64,000 nt of DNA, taken from positions 167,702 to 231,701 of the forward strand of contig JAFEDS010000018.1 in the NCBI GenBank assembly GCA_018241505.1. The letters are read 5' to 3'. This document shows positions 1 to 9,943 of the stretch, in pieces (position 1 is the first letter of the stretch; each line of letters begins with the position of its first letter). The notes beneath the pieces were generated by a model, which saw only the letters and a program-made list of their open reading frames with translations, made no database searches and had not been told where the DNA came from. Position numbers and translations under genes: made by a program. This DNA comes from Pseudomonadota bacterium (GTDB lineage Bacteria; Pseudomonadota; Gammaproteobacteria; Steroidobacterales; Steroidobacteraceae).

Positions 1-1
1 T

Positions 2-640
2 TTCCTCTCCCATGCGTCGGCCGCCGAGCCGGGCCTGCTGTTTGGTTTCTTCGAGACCCCGGAGCGCCTGCGTTTGAAAGCCCGGCACCTCGGCCTGCAG
101 ATGGGTGCGGCGGTCGATCGCGGCGACGTTGAGATTCTGTGGCAGCCGCAACGCGAGAACGTGCTCGATGAGTTGGCCCACCGGCTGATCGGCGCCGTAC
201 GACGGCGCAAGGTGAAACGCCTGTTCATTGACGGCCTCGGCGGGTTCCTCGAGTCGGCCACCTCGCCGCAGCGCGTGAGCCGTTTCTTTTCGTGCCTGAC
301 CAATGAGCTGCGCGCTCTGGGCGCGACGACCATTTTCACCATGGAGGTGCCTGAGATCACCGGCCCCGTGACCAGGGTGCCCTCATCGGGGGTATCGGCG
401 TTGCTGGAAAACCTGGTGTTTCTGCGTTTCGTGGAGCGGGGCTCGATCCTGACCCGGCTGATTTCCGTACACAAGGTGAGGGACAGCGGCCATGATCCGA
501 GCCTGCGCGAGTTCTATATCACCGACAACGGCATCCACGTCGGTGAGGCCTTTGCGGGCGTCGAAGGCCTGACGACGGGTGTTGCCCGAGAGCCCGCCAG
601 CGCCGCGGCCACTCCTCCCCCCGCCGGTCCCAACGTCTGA
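2..640 (+). CDS. KaiC-like RecA-superfamily ATPase, C-terminal part (5' end outside window)
   Basis: The frame is open from base 2 to the stop at 640 with no preceding stop, so this is about the last 212 residues of a longer protein; an internal TTG at 74 is not needed as a start. The segment GLLFGFFETPERL, the Walker-B-like strand LFIDGLGGF, the following strand TTIFTMEV and the late HKVRDSGHDPSLREF segment follow the layout of a KaiC/RadA-type domain, where the Lys/Arg pair contacts nucleotide across the subunit interface. The Walker A motif must lie upstream. Such ATPases often accompany two-component proteins in bacteria, and a receiver protein follows 21 bases later. The last ~25 residues are Ala/Pro-rich and probably disordered. 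The family call is fairly safe; any clock role would be speculation. Confidence 0.72.
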   Translation, partial: FLSHASAAEPGLLFGFFETPERLRLKARHLGLQMGAAVDRGDVEILWQPQRENVLDELAHRLIGAVRRRKVKRLFIDGLGGFLESATSPQRVSRFFSCLTNELRALGATTIFTMEVPEITGPVTRVPSSGVSALLENLVFLRFVERGSILTRLISVHKVRDSGHDPSLREFYITDNGIHVGEAFAGVEGLTTGVAREPASAAATPPPAGPNV

Positions 641-661
641 CGCGCGGACGAACCCCAAGCC

Positions 662-1018
662 GTGCAAACCATTCTCGTTGTAGATGATGAGCTGGGAGCA
701 ATCGAAGTCGTCACAACGGCGCTGGAGGACGAAGGCTATCGCGTTTTGAGCGCAGCCAACGGCCGGCATGGGCTCGAGAGATTGACGGAGGGTCCCGTGG
801 ACCTGGCCGTCATCGACTTCATGATGCCGTTGGTCGATGGCACCGCCATGGGACGCACCATGAAGGCGGACGCCGCTTTCAAGAACATCCCCATCATCAT
901 GATGAGTGCTGTCGGGGAGTCCGTGGTGCGGGAACGCTTCGACGCCTACGCGGCGTTCCTGCGAAAACCCTTCCGCATCTCTGCTTTAATAGACACCGTA
1001 CGTCGCGTACTCGCCTAA
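662..1018 (+). CDS. Stand-alone CheY-like response regulator receiver
   Basis: A 118-residue single receiver domain with no output domain. The acidic pair D8-D9 would bind Mg2+, D52 in the strand VIDFMMP is the phospho-acceptor, S82 takes the switch Thr/Ser place and K102 in RKPF is the conserved lysine. The start is GTG at 662, which puts the first beta strand (TILVVDDE) right at the N-terminus as usual. It lies 21 bases after the KaiC-like gene on the same strand, suggesting co-transcription and a shared signalling role. No histidine kinase lies in the window, so the phosphodonor is unknown. Confidence 0.85.
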   Translation: MQTILVVDDELGAIEVVTTALEDEGYRVLSAANGRHGLERLTEGPVDLAVIDFMMPLVDGTAMGRTMKADAAFKNIPIIMMSAVGESVVRERFDAYAAFLRKPFRISALIDTVRRVLA

Positions 1019-1032
1019 CCGGAGTGCTTCTC

Positions 1033-2082
1033 ATGCGTCGATGGATGTTGTTGGTCGCGGCCGTGGCGGCCTGTCAGTGGGTCTGTGCGGCGGAAACGCC
1101 TGCCGCGCGCGAAGGTGACTTTGTGTTGCGCAACTTCAAGTTCCAGTCGGGCGAGACTCTGCCCGAGGTGCGCATTCACTATCATGCCTTCGGCAAGCCC
1201 GGCAAGGACAATACCGTGTTGGTCATGCACGGCACCGGCGGCTCCGGCGCGAGCCTGATCCGGCCCGAATTCTCCGGCGAATTGTTTGGTCCGGGGCAAC
1301 TTCTGGACGCCTCGCGCTACTTCATCGTGCTGCCGGATGACATTGGGCATGGCAAGTCCAGCAAGCCGAGCGATGGGTTGCATGCGAAGTTTCCGCACTA
1401 TGGTTACAACGACATGGTTGAAGCGGAATACCGCCTTTTGACGGAAGGGTTCGGCGTCAAACACGCTCGTCTGATCATGGGCACTTCCATGGGTTGTATG
1501 CACACCTGGCTGTGGGGCGAGCAACACGCCGAGTTCATGGATGCGCTCATGCCGCTGGCCTGTTTGCCGGAGCAGATTTCAGGGCGCAACCGCGTATGGC
1601 GCAAGGTCGCGGCCGATGCGATTCGCAACGATCCAACCTGGAACGGCGGCGAATACAAGACGCAACCGGCCGGGCTGCGTACCGCGATCGGGATGCTGTG
1701 GCTGGTTGGCAGCAATCCGCCGTTGCGCCAGAAGGAAGCACCGACATTCGCCAGGGCAAATGCGGTCATCGACGACTACATCGCGACGTCGCTGCCCCAT
1801 GACGATGCCAACGACCTCATTTACCAGCTCGAATCGTCATACGACTACAACCCGGGCCCGAACCTGGAGAAGATCCGTGCGCCCCTGTTCGCGGTCAACT
1901 CGGCGGACGACCTGGTCAATCCGCCCGAGCTGGGCATCCTGGAGAAGGAAATCAAGCGCGTGCCGCACGGCAAGGCGGTGGTGATTCCCTACAGCGAGCA
2001 CACCCGTGGGCACGGGTCGCACACCATCGCAGTACTGTGGAAACAGTATCTCCAGGAGTTGTTGCGGTCCTCAGATCACTGA
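1033..2082 (+). CDS. Exported alpha/beta hydrolase of the MetX-like family
   Basis: A 349-residue protein with an N-terminal hydrophobic signal segment (residues 5-20, likely cleaved near CAA-ET). The nucleophile elbow GTSMG puts the catalytic Ser at 152. The acid is probably D292 or D293 in NSADDLVNP, and the histidine is H327 or H330 in RGHGSH. The order resembles homoserine acetyltransferase-like hydrolases, but export argues against methionine biosynthesis, so an esterase or other acyl-transfer role in the periplasm is more likely. A GTG at 1024 is possible, but ATG 1033 has GGAG at 1021-1024 at good spacing. Its 3' end overlaps the convergent lipoprotein gene by 7 bases. Substrate unknown. 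Confidence 0.75.
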   Translation: MRRWMLLVAAVAACQWVCAAETPAAREGDFVLRNFKFQSGETLPEVRIHYHAFGKPGKDNTVLVMHGTGGSGASLIRPEFSGELFGPGQLLDASRYFIVLPDDIGHGKSSKPSDGLHAKFPHYGYNDMVEAEYRLLTEGFGVKHARLIMGTSMGCMHTWLWGEQHAEFMDALMPLACLPEQISGRNRVWRKVAADAIRNDPTWNGGEYKTQPAGLRTAIGMLWLVGSNPPLRQKEAPTFARANAVIDDYIATSLPHDDANDLIYQLESSYDYNPGPNLEKIRAPLFAVNSADDLVNPPELGILEKEIKRVPHGKAVVIPYSEHTRGHGSHTIAVLWKQYLQELLRSSDH

Positions 2083-4022
2083 AACTGAACCATATTGATG
2101 CTGTGGGCAGTGAAAGTATTGGTGGCCGTGTCGTACTTGCCCACGGCTACCAGCTTCAGGATGGTGTTGGTGCCGTTCAATACCGTGTTCAGTTGGGTGA
2201 GGAAGCTGCTGTAGCTGTTGAAAAGCGCAATGCCGGTGGCGGGGCTGGCCGTTGACGCCGGGTTGCCGACGGAGAACTGCGCCGTCAGGGTCGGGTCGGC
2301 GACAATGACCGGATTGACCGCCGGGCTGGTGAGATCGATGGTGGTTGACGCGTTAGGCACGGAAAGCAGTCCAGTCTGAACCGTGTGCGTTGCCCCCAGG
2401 GAGCCCCCGGTGATGTTCACGACGAGTCCGTTTGCATCCTTCGTGATGAACGGCGTGGCTGTGCCGTTGCCGCTCCATTCGACTGTTAGAACCTGGTCGG
2501 TGGCCGTCGGGGTCGCGACACTGTCGGCAATGAAGTCCGGCGGCGCCATGCCAAAGGGCGCTACCAGTCCGTCGAAGCGGAACACGGGGTTGGCCGCCAG
2601 CGTGCTGGTGTTCAGGCCGGTAGTACTGACCGTATAAGCGGCCGGCACTGAGTTGGTGCCCGTGAAATTCAGGGTGGCCGGGTCGAAACCGCCCAACGAA
2701 ATCAGGTTGGCGGAAATGCCACTCGCCGGCGCGGAATTCTGCACGGCCCAACCGGTGGTGGGGGTCAGGCGCACGAGTCCGCCAGCGACCGTCCAGGTCG
2801 GATTGCCGGCCGCGTCCTTGACCACGGCGCCACTGGAATCAGTGACCGCGAGCGCTTCCATATCCACTTGCTGCCCCACCGAGAGGTAGTCGGTGGTCAC
2901 ATTCTTGAGCTCGGGATGGCCGTCCACATTGACGACCGTCTGCGGGCCGATGGTCATCGTGAGATCGTCCTGGAAGGTGACATACTCGCCGATAGGTGTT
3001 GTGGAATTGAACGTCTCCAGCTCGGCGCCCTTGATGTGCAGAGTGGTGCCGCTGCGGGACGATATGGTTCCCGTAATTCGAACCGTCAGGACGTTCTCCA
3101 CGGCCACGCCCGCGTACACCTGGGTTGCAATGAAGGTCGGCTTGACATTGTTGAGATCGCCGAACTTGCCGAAGGCCTCCACGATCGAGTTGATCTGAAG
3201 CTGGTTGAGCGCGGTGAGCCCAGCGGAGCCCTGGTAGATCGTCCCGTTGATATTGAACACCGTGTTGCCGTCGGTCTGGACTCCGATGGCACCGACCGGC
3301 TGTCCGGCGGTATCGAAGAACGATCGGGAGTTGATTGTGAAATTGTTGTTGGCGACTTCCGTGGTCACATAGACGCCGCGGGCACGCATCGGCTTGCTGT
3401 AGTTCGGCTTCGTGGTGGCGGTCATGTAGGGACGGACCGTCACTTGGCGAGGTGACGTCGTCGTGTTTACGAGCGATGACGCGCTGAGGTCGAAATTGAA
3501 ATCCAGCGGAGTCGACACGCCGTGTTTGATGACCAGCGGATTGTTCGGGTCGAACTTGACTGTGTAGCTAACGGACGTCGCGGCGGTGCCTTTGCCCGAC
3601 GTATCGACCGGGGTGACCTGCGTCGATTTGCCGTTCACGTTCATAAAGAGCAGCGCGCCGGATGGCTGGTAGAGGCTGCTCCCGTAGTTCACCGTGATCG
3701 TCGCGGAGATGTACGAGCCTTCAATGATGGCGGGGGCCCCGAACACCTCCGGCGTGTCCGCCAATTTCGTGAAGTCGACAATCTGCGGTTGCAGGAGCGG
3801 GTAGACCGGCGTGTTGTCGGTGCGCGTGAGCACGATCTGGTCGATTTCGGCGATGTAGGCCGTAAACGGCCCCGGGTTCACCGAAAACGTAATGAGCGGC
3901 GTGCCGTAGGTGAATCTGTCATTGCCGCAACTGTTCAGGAACAGGAAGGCGGCGGCCACCATGAACGCGGTGCGCAATACCGAGTGCGCGCCGGATTTGG
4001 CGCGACCGGATGAAACTGGCAT
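2076..4022 (-). CDS. Large secreted lipoprotein, beta-rich, possibly DUF4382/DUF5666-like
   Basis: About 648 residues. A signal peptide ends in a lipobox (LNSC, Cys32), so a lipid-anchored envelope protein is predicted. After it comes a segment of the style FTAYIAEIDQIVLTR...LPAIIEGSY-like, resembling DUF4382 (calcium-free, function unknown), and then repeated beta-strand units such as VRITGTISSRSGTTLHIKG that recall DUF5666. Composition is rich in Thr, Ser, Val and Asn with few charges, typical of extracellular beta proteins. ATG at 4022 has GGGAG about 8 bases upstream; a TTG at 4025 is the alternative. It lies downstream of a second lipoprotein gene on the same strand, 158 bases apart. No catalytic motif is visible; function unknown. 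Confidence 0.7.
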   Translation of the reverse strand: MPVSSGRAKSGAHSVLRTAFMVAAAFLFLNSCGNDRFTYGTPLITFSVNPGPFTAYIAEIDQIVLTRTDNTPVYPLLQPQIVDFTKLADTPEVFGAPAIIEGSYISATITVNYGSSLYQPSGALLFMNVNGKSTQVTPVDTSGKGTAATSVSYTVKFDPNNPLVIKHGVSTPLDFNFDLSASSLVNTTTSPRQVTVRPYMTATTKPNYSKPMRARGVYVTTEVANNNFTINSRSFFDTAGQPVGAIGVQTDGNTVFNINGTIYQGSAGLTALNQLQINSIVEAFGKFGDLNNVKPTFIATQVYAGVAVENVLTVRITGTISSRSGTTLHIKGAELETFNSTTPIGEYVTFQDDLTMTIGPQTVVNVDGHPELKNVTTDYLSVGQQVDMEALAVTDSSGAVVKDAAGNPTWTVAGGLVRLTPTTGWAVQNSAPASGISANLISLGGFDPATLNFTGTNSVPAAYTVSTTGLNTSTLAANPVFRFDGLVAPFGMAPPDFIADSVATPTATDQVLTVEWSGNGTATPFITKDANGLVVNITGGSLGATHTVQTGLLSVPNASTTIDLTSPAVNPVIVADPTLTAQFSVGNPASTASPATGIALFNSYSSFLTQLNTVLNGTNTILKLVAVGKYDTATNTFTAHSINMVQFQ

Positions 4023-4180
4023 CAATTGGTCTCCCTTCTTCAGTAAGGCCCGGGGGGCGCATATTGCCCGGAATCGGTCGATTAGAGGTCTTATTCGCCG
4101 ATCGGTTCGCTCGGATTATAGTAAATACTGTCCGCCCGCTGGGCTCCGGCGGGGATTCTTGTGGGTCCGGGCGTGGTGGA

Positions 4181-5908
4181 TCAGTCGATATTCACGGAAT
4201 AACCGCGCAGGGTACCGGCCCGTAAATCCAGCGGCGTGGGATAGATCTCCCGGACGACCGTGGTTGAGGGGTTGCTGGTATTCCAGACGCGCACCGACAC
4301 GTAATAGAGCCCGTCGGCAAACTGCCCGGCGGCACTGCCTCCCGGCAGGCCCGAAATCGTCAAGGTGGCGTTGGCTGTCTGGGCCAGGATGGAGTCGAGG
4401 GCGGCCGTCTGCACAATGGCCCCGTTGTGCGTGAAGATCAGCTCGCCTTTGTTGTATTTCGTCGCAGAAGCGTTGCTGATTGTAACGGGGATCACGGTCA
4501 GCACTGCTCCGGAAGTCGCGGCGAGGGTCGGCACCGCGACCAGAGTGGCGGTCGATGTGCTCGATGCGGGGGCGGTCACAGTCGTGGTGAGCGCTCCGTC
4601 GGCGAACAGGGGCGCCGTGCCGGCGACTCTGTAGGTCGAAGCTCCTTCAGTTGGGTTCGTTGATGTCAGCGTTACATTCGAGCCGGACGCAAACGTGCCG
4701 TAGTCGATGCTGGCCGTCGATTGCGCCTGATCGGCGCTGAACGCCCTGCTGAAGGGATCTATGGGCTGGGCATCAATGAGGTACGGGACTTCGCTCGAGC
4801 CCGGAAGCGTCTGATAGAACCCGACCAGGGCACCCGCCGGCAGCGGATTGGTTGTATTCAGGTTCACAGTGAAGGAGGTGGCTGCTCGGGCTGGGATTGT
4901 CCCGATATTCACGGGCGTCGTGGATGACGGGTCCCCGACGTTCACAGTCACGGCTTTCACAATCACCGTCGCGATTCCGGGACCGTGTATGACGAGGTCA
5001 TAGCTCGTCGGTGAGGATGAGCTCGTTGATAGCGGATAGAGGGTGAACGTGCCGTCCGACTTCACTGGAGCGCTGTTCACCGCAATGTGTCGCGTGCCAT
5101 CCGTACTCAGCGATTCAGCAGTCACCTGGATGTTGAGATAGGCGGTTGTGCTCGGGCTCGTAACACCGGTCAGGCCCGACACGTCCAGCGTGCCCGATAT
5201 CCCGCCTGATGCCGCCTGGTCGAACGCCACGATATGTGGATTCAGGAGCATGGCGTTCACGTCGCTGTACGTGAACGGAACGAGGTCCTTCGCGCCATCC
5301 ACGTTGATCGCGAGCTGGAAGGGTGCGGCCTGCGTCGAGCCTGTGCTCGTCGTGTTGGTGCTCGTTGTGCTTGTGCTGGTGCTGGATGTGTCGGTCGTTG
5401 AGCTGCTGCTCGATGCGACAACCGCGGTCGTATCGCCTTTCACCTGCACATTCGCCGTAACACCGAATCCTTTGTCCGGGTTCAGCAGGTCGAGGGGCAC
5501 CTGGTGTGGTCCGGTGCTGTCGGTATAGTCGACTTCTGAGTTGTACGCGGCGCCCGCGGCTTGCGCCGAGCTCAGAAGAGTCTCGGATGAATCGGCGGGG
5601 ATGAGCCTGACCTGCGCGTAGGTGCCGACCGGAACGTTCAGCCCTGTCGTCAGCGAGCTCACGGTGCCATCCAGCGACGAGGCGAGGTCGACGGTGGTGG
5701 GCGTCGTCAGTGGAAACTTCGTCCAGGTCGTGTCGTCAGGGCCGGCGGAGGCACTGGGGTTGAACCAGATCTCCTTGACCGACATGTACACGTGAGAATA
5801 GGCCGCCGGAACGTTCGCGGTCGTCGACACATTGGTCTTGGGCGCGCAGCCCATGAGTCCGGCCGTCACGGCCAGCAGGCCGCCAATCCATGGATTCCAG
5901 CGCGTCAT
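4181..5908 (-). CDS. DUF4382-like lipoprotein with Ser/Thr-rich linker
   Basis: A 575-residue protein with a lipoprotein signal (LMGC, Cys21). Residues about 34-130 (SHVYMSVKEIWFNP, then VDLASSLDGT and VPVGTYAQVRLI) match the DUF4382 pattern of a short Ig-like strand set with a final GxYxQVRL signature. Around residues 168-196 lies a nearly pure Ser/Thr stretch, probably a flexible or glycosylated linker. The rest is beta-rich with recurring Thr/Val strands. The upstream neighbour on the same strand is uup, 99 bases away, and the downstream neighbour is another large lipoprotein. Function is unknown; a surface or matrix role is a guess. Confidence 0.72.
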   Translation of the reverse strand: MTRWNPWIGGLLAVTAGLMGCAPKTNVSTTANVPAAYSHVYMSVKEIWFNPSASAGPDDTTWTKFPLTTPTTVDLASSLDGTVSSLTTGLNVPVGTYAQVRLIPADSSETLLSSAQAAGAAYNSEVDYTDSTGPHQVPLDLLNPDKGFGVTANVQVKGDTTAVVASSSSSTTDTSSTSTSTTSTNTTSTGSTQAAPFQLAINVDGAKDLVPFTYSDVNAMLLNPHIVAFDQAASGGISGTLDVSGLTGVTSPSTTAYLNIQVTAESLSTDGTRHIAVNSAPVKSDGTFTLYPLSTSSSSPTSYDLVIHGPGIATVIVKAVTVNVGDPSSTTPVNIGTIPARAATSFTVNLNTTNPLPAGALVGFYQTLPGSSEVPYLIDAQPIDPFSRAFSADQAQSTASIDYGTFASGSNVTLTSTNPTEGASTYRVAGTAPLFADGALTTTVTAPASSTSTATLVAVPTLAATSGAVLTVIPVTISNASATKYNKGELIFTHNGAIVQTAALDSILAQTANATLTISGLPGGSAAGQFADGLYYVSVRVWNTSNPSTTVVREIYPTPLDLRAGTLRGYSVNID

Positions 5909-6007
5909 GCTCTATTTCTATCCCGGCTATCCCAAAGCCGCATCTTAGGCGGGTCCACGTTACGAAATCGAGACCCGCAGCGCTCAATAATTGATCGGCA
6001 ATTGTGA

Positions 6008-7936
6008 TTATTTGCGAGCTTGTTCCAGGCTTTCCCACCGGTCGAACTTAGCCAGCAAAAGGGCCTCAATTTGCTCGCTTCTGGCACGATCCTCGCGGAT
6101 CTGCTGCGGCCCACGACGGTGGTAGTCGGGGGTGCTCATCAGGGCGTTGAGCTCGGACTGCTCGCGCTCTAGGGCCTCGATTTCGTCGGGCAGGGCGGCC
6201 AGCTCACGTTGGTCTTTGTAGCTGAGCTTGGTCTTGGGTTTGGAGGCGCTGTCGCCACCACCACTACCGCCGAAGAGTGGATCTCCAGCCCCATCACCCG
6301 GTGCGCCGACGCCATCAACCCGCGCGGCGCCGCTGCCACTGCCGCCACCGCGGCCCGTGTCACCTGCTGTGCTGGCGCGCTTGGTGCCGCCTCCCTTCGC
6401 CGCCCCCGCGCCCGCGGGCGCCCTGCGTTGCCGCAACCAGTCGCTGTATCCGCCCACGTACTCATGCCACGCGCCGCCGCCTTCGGCCGCCAGCGTCTGC
6501 GTCACGACATTGTCCAGGAACCGGCGGTCATGGCTGACCAGCAGCAACGTCCCCGAGTACTCCTGCAGCTTCTGCTCCAGCAGTTCCAGCGACTCGATGT
6601 CGAGGTCATTTGTAGGCTCGTCGAGCACCACGAGGTTTGCGGGTCGGGCAAACAAGCGTGCCAGCAATAGCCGGTTGCGCTCGCCGCCCGACAACATCTT
6701 CACCGGTGATTTGGCCCTCTGCGAGGGAAACAGAAAATCGGTGAGATAGCTCATGATGTGCTTGCGCTCGGTGCCGATTTCGACCCAGTCGGATCCCGGG
6801 CTGATGGTTTCCGCAACGGTCGCCTCCGGATCGAGCTGCGCGCGAAGTTGGTCGAAATAGGCGATTTGCAAGTTCGTGCCGAGCTTCATCGAGCCGGAAT
6901 CGGGCTCCAACGTACCCAACAGAATGCTGATGAGTGTCGACTTGCCCGCTCCGTTGGGGCCGATCAGGCCGACCCGATCGCCGCGCATCAGCCGCATCGA
7001 CAAATCATCAATGATCTGGCGGCCGCCGAAGCTCTTGGCCACGTCTTTGAGCTCAGCGACGAGTTGTCCCGAGCGCTCGCCCGAATCGAGACTGAGCTTC
7101 ACGTTGCCGAGGCGGTCGAGTCGTTCCGCACGCTCGGCACGCAGCCGTTCCAGTCGTTTGACCCGTCCCTCATTCCGTGTCCTGCGCGCCTCCACGCCCT
7201 TGCGAATCCAAACCTCTTCCTGCGCCCAGAACTTTTCGAACCGGCGCCTTGCAACATCCTCGGCGGCGATTTCCTGTTCCTTGCGGTCCTCGTAGGCCGC
7301 GAAATTGCCCGGGTACGAGCGCAGAATTCCCCGGTCCAGCTCCACAATGCGGGTTGTGATCCGATCCAAAAAGGCCCGGTCGTGAGTGATCACAATCGAA
7401 GCCGGCACTTTCAGCAGCAAGTCCTCGAGCCGCTCAATGCCCTCGATATCCAGATGGTTGGTGGGCTCGTCGAGCAACAAGATGTCCGGTTGCAGCGTGA
7501 GTGCGAGCGCGAGCGCTGCGCGCTTGCGTTCTCCGCCTGAGCTCGTCGCCGGTGCCCGCTCGGCATCGAGGTCGAAGCGCTGCATGAACTCCGTGAGGCG
7601 CGCTTCCATTCGCCAACGCTCGCGCTCATCGGCGTGCATCTCATGCGCGTCCGGCTCGAGCGCTGCACGCGCCAACAGGCTTTCGCGCAGCGTTGGGCTA
7701 TCCGGGAGAACAGGTTCCTGCTCGACGAACGTGACTCGCATGCTGTCCCGACGCTGGATTTCTCCGTCATCGAGGTGAGCGAGGCCGGCGATTACCCGCA
7801 GAAGAGTGGACTTTCCCGTGCCATTACGGCCGATCAAGCCGACGCGCTCACCCGCGCGTACAGCCAGTTGGGCGCCATCCAGCAGGGGGCGATCGCCGTA
7901 AGCGAGGTGTGCATCGAGAAGTGTGATGAGAGACAT
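6008..7936 (-). CDS. uup: ABC-F family ATPase Uup
   Basis: A 642-residue soluble protein with two ABC ATPase domains and no membrane segment. The first has Walker [10 protein letters not shown] and signature SSGGERKR; the second has GPNGAGKST and LSGGERNR; both are followed by [11 protein letters not shown] or [11 protein letters not shown] Gly/Ala-rich linker precedes a C-terminal coiled-coil domain ([17 protein letters not shown]...), the mark of Uup within ABC-F. Uup acts on ribosomes and branched DNA intermediates in other bacteria (family knowledge). The start at 7936 ([10 protein letters not shown]) fits the family; an upstream ATG at 7972 would add 12 unlike residues. It is divergent from the rhlE-type helicase. 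Confidence 0.93.
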   Translation of the reverse strand: MSLITLLDAHLAYGDRPLLDGAQLAVRAGERVGLIGRNGTGKSTLLRVIAGLAHLDDGEIQRRDSMRVTFVEQEPVLPDSPTLRESLLARAALEPDAHEMHADERERWRMEARLTEFMQRFDLDAERAPATSSGGERKRAALALALTLQPDILLLDEPTNHLDIEGIERLEDLLLKVPASIVITHDRAFLDRITTRIVELDRGILRSYPGNFAAYEDRKEQEIAAEDVARRRFEKFWAQEEVWIRKGVEARRTRNEGRVKRLERLRAERAERLDRLGNVKLSLDSGERSGQLVAELKDVAKSFGGRQIIDDLSMRLMRGDRVGLIGPNGAGKSTLISILLGTLEPDSGSMKLGTNLQIAYFDQLRAQLDPEATVAETISPGSDWVEIGTERKHIMSYLTDFLFPSQRAKSPVKMLSGGERNRLLLARLFARPANLVVLDEPTNDLDIESLELLEQKLQEYSGTLLLVSHDRRFLDNVVTQTLAAEGGGAWHEYVGGYSDWLRQRRAPAGAGAAKGGGTKRASTAGDTGRGGGSGSGAARVDGVGAPGDGAGDPLFGGSGGGDSASKPKTKLSYKDQRELAALPDEIEALEREQSELNALMSTPDYHRRGPQQIREDRARSEQIEALLLAKFDRWESLEQARK

Positions 7937-8145
7937 ACTGCCAATTGCATCCGATTGGACGTGGCATTGCAAAGTCTGTACAGTGCCCGCACCTACCTAG
8001 GGCGCGCGGTCAGCGCCTCGTTCAACGGGCCAAGTTGCTCCCTCCCCAATTGGGCGGAGCCGGTAAATCCAACCCAAATTCCCTCGCAACTGACCGCTGC
8101 AACGCAATTGTGTTGCCTGCGAGCTCACTTAGAGGTTTTTCCTTA

Positions 8146-9840
8146 ATGTCATTTTCCGATCTCGGGCTGAAGCCCGAGCTGTTGCGTGCTGTAGACGAAA
8201 AAGGCTACGGCGCTCCTACTCCTATTCAAGCCAAGGCCATTCCGGCGGTGCTCGCCGGCAGCGATGTGCTCGCAGGCGCTCAGACGGGCACCGGCAAAAC
8301 GGCGGCCTTCGTGTTGCCTCTTCTTCAGAAACTCGGTGCACCCACCGGCCGCGCGCCGCGGGCGCTGGTTCTGACTCCGACTCGCGAGCTGGCCGCGCAG
8401 GTGGCCGACAGCGCCCGAACCTACGGCAAGTATGTCGGCCTCCGAACTGTTGTTGTGTTTGGCGGTGTCAGCATCAATCCACAGATCGATGCGCTCTATA
8501 ACGGTTGCGACCTGCTGGTTGCCACGCCGGGGCGATTGCTCGACCTGGCGGACCAGGGCGAGCTCGACTTGCGTGCCGTCCAGTGCTTCGTGCTCGACGA
8601 AGCCGATCGCATGCTCGATATGGGTTTCATTCGCGACATCCGGCGCGTCGTGAAGCTCCTGCCGGAGCGGCGTCAGAACCTGTTGTTCTCCGCGACGTAT
8701 TCGGATGAGATCCGCGAGCTGGCGGGCCGCATCCTTCGCAACCCGGTTGCCATCGAGGTTTCACCGCGCAACGCCACGGCCGACAAAGTCGACCAACAGG
8801 TGTTTCGCGTGTCGAAGGATCACAAGCGGCACTTGCTTGCGCATTTGATCAATGACGGCAACTGGCACCAGGTGCTGGTGTTCACTCGTACCAAGCACGG
8901 CGCCAACCGATTGTCGCAACAGTTGGAGGGGGCTGGCATTGCGTCGGCGGCCATCCACGGCAACAAGAGCCAAGGCGCGCGGGTGCGGGCGCTGGCCGAT
9001 TTCAAGGCCAACAAGATCGTGGCGCTGGTCGCCACGGAAGTAGCGGCGCGCGGCCTCGATATCAAGGAGCTGCCGCATGTTGTGAATTACGAGTTGCCCA
9101 ACGTGCCTGAAGATTACGTGCACCGAATTGGCCGCACGGCACGTGCCGGCGAGTCGGGACACGCTGTCTCGCTGGTGTCACCGGATGAGGGACCGCTGCT
9201 CAAGGATATCGAGCGGATGCTGCGGCGAGTGTTGCCTGTTTCGGCGTTGCCGCAGTTTGAGATTGCTGCCGCGCCTGTTGCTAACTCGGGGGCTCGCCAA
9301 GGCGAGTCGGGCGAACGCGGGCGATCGGAGCAGCGCCGCGGTGGGCGCGACGGCGGTGGACGTGACGGCGGTGGACGTGACGGCGGTGGACGTGACGGCG
9401 GTGGACGTGACGGCAGTGGGCGCGACAGCGGTGGACGACAGGGCGGTGGTCGACACCATGGGCGCGGTGGGGCCGGTGGCTTCGGCAGCGGTTCGCGCAA
9501 CGCCGGCGGTGGATTTGACCGCGGCTCGCGCAGTGGTGGCGGTGGATTTGACGGCGGTTCGCGCAATGGCGGCGGTAGCCATCGCGGTGACGCCGGTCGG
9601 CACCACGGCGACGACCGTCGCCACGAGTCACCTGGTGGGGACCCTAACCAGGGCGGACACGGCGAGCACGCCTCTCACCGCGGTGATGCGGGAACGCGCG
9701 CCCGATCTGACCATCACCAACGCCCTCAACATCCAGGCGGCCATGGCCGCCCCGGCCAACACCAGCGTCGATTCGGCAATGGCGGTGGCGGCGGCCAGCG
9801 AAACCGCGCGAGCGGAGGCCGTTCAGGCGGACGACGGTAG
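8146..9840 (+). CDS. rhlE: DEAD-box ATP-dependent RNA helicase, RhlE type
   Basis: A 564-residue helicase. The N-terminus [21 protein letters not shown] is the Q-motif region. Walker A is AQTGTGKT, motif II is [11 protein letters not shown], motif III is SAT, and motif VI is [10 protein letters not shown], so both RecA-like lobes are present. From about residue 385 the chain turns into a Gly/Arg/Asp/His-rich tail with RGG- and GGGRD-type repeats, expected to bind RNA non-specifically. The frame stays open upstream to 7945, but ATG 8146 matches the family start. A leader of about 200 bases separates it from divergent uup. RhlE proteins act in ribosome assembly and RNA decay, often in the cold (family knowledge). 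Confidence 0.93.
   Translation: MSFSDLGLKPELLRAVDEKGYGAPTPIQAKAIPAVLAGSDVLAGAQTGTGKTAAFVLPLLQKLGAPTGRAPRALVLTPTRELAAQVADSARTYGKYVGLRTVVVFGGVSINPQIDALYNGCDLLVATPGRLLDLADQGELDLRAVQCFVLDEADRMLDMGFIRDIRRVVKLLPERRQNLLFSATYSDEIRELAGRILRNPVAIEVSPRNATADKVDQQVFRVSKDHKRHLLAHLINDGNWHQVLVFTRTKHGANRLSQQLEGAGIASAAIHGNKSQGARVRALADFKANKIVALVATEVAARGLDIKELPHVVNYELPNVPEDYVHRIGRTARAGESGHAVSLVSPDEGPLLKDIERMLRRVLPVSALPQFEIAAAPVANSGARQGESGERGRSEQRRGGRDGGGRDGGGRDGGGRDGGGRDGSGRDSGGRQGGGRHHGRGGAGGFGSGSRNAGGGFDRGSRSGGGGFDGGSRNGGGSHRGDAGRHHGDDRRHESPGGDPNQGGHGEHASHRGDAGTRARSDHHQRPQHPGGHGRPGQHQRRFGNGGGGGQRNRASGGRSGGRR
9340..9444 (+). repeat. 15-bp tandem repeat inside the rhlE tail
   Basis: Seven consecutive 15-base units run through the coding sequence. 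The four units from 9355 to 9414 are identical (GGTGGACGTGACGGC); the flanking ones at 9340, 9415 and 9430 are diverged copies. Each encodes a GGRDG pentapeptide. Exact identity at third positions points to recent slippage or expansion and predicts length variation between strains. Confidence 0.9.
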
Positions 9841-9854
9841 AACTTAGGCTGGCT

Positions 9855-9877
9855 CGCGGCCCCGACGAGGGGTCGCG
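9855..9877 (+). terminator. Hairpin after rhlE
   Basis: A 9-bp stem (CGCGGCCCC / GGGGTCGCG with one G-T pair) around the loop GACGA starts 14 bases after the rhlE stop. No T-tract follows, so it may stabilise the 3' end or aid Rho termination rather than act as a full intrinsic terminator. Confidence 0.45.
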
Positions 9878-9943
9878 ATGCCTATCGCTTGAATGCGGTC
9901 ACACGATGTCGCGCACCCGCCATTCGGGTGTAAGCTACCTACC

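Noticed and set aside
1033-2082. Homoserine O-acetyltransferase (metX)
   Set aside because: It carries a signal peptide and has no methionine-pathway neighbours, so a biosynthetic call is not supported.
4026-4180. A small gene or intrinsic terminator between the two lipoprotein genes
   Set aside because: Only a GC stem near 4135-4155 is seen, without a T-tract; no coding sign.
9340-9444. A CRISPR-like array in rhlE
   Set aside because: Units are 15 bases, contiguous and in frame with a Gly-rich protein tail; no spacers.
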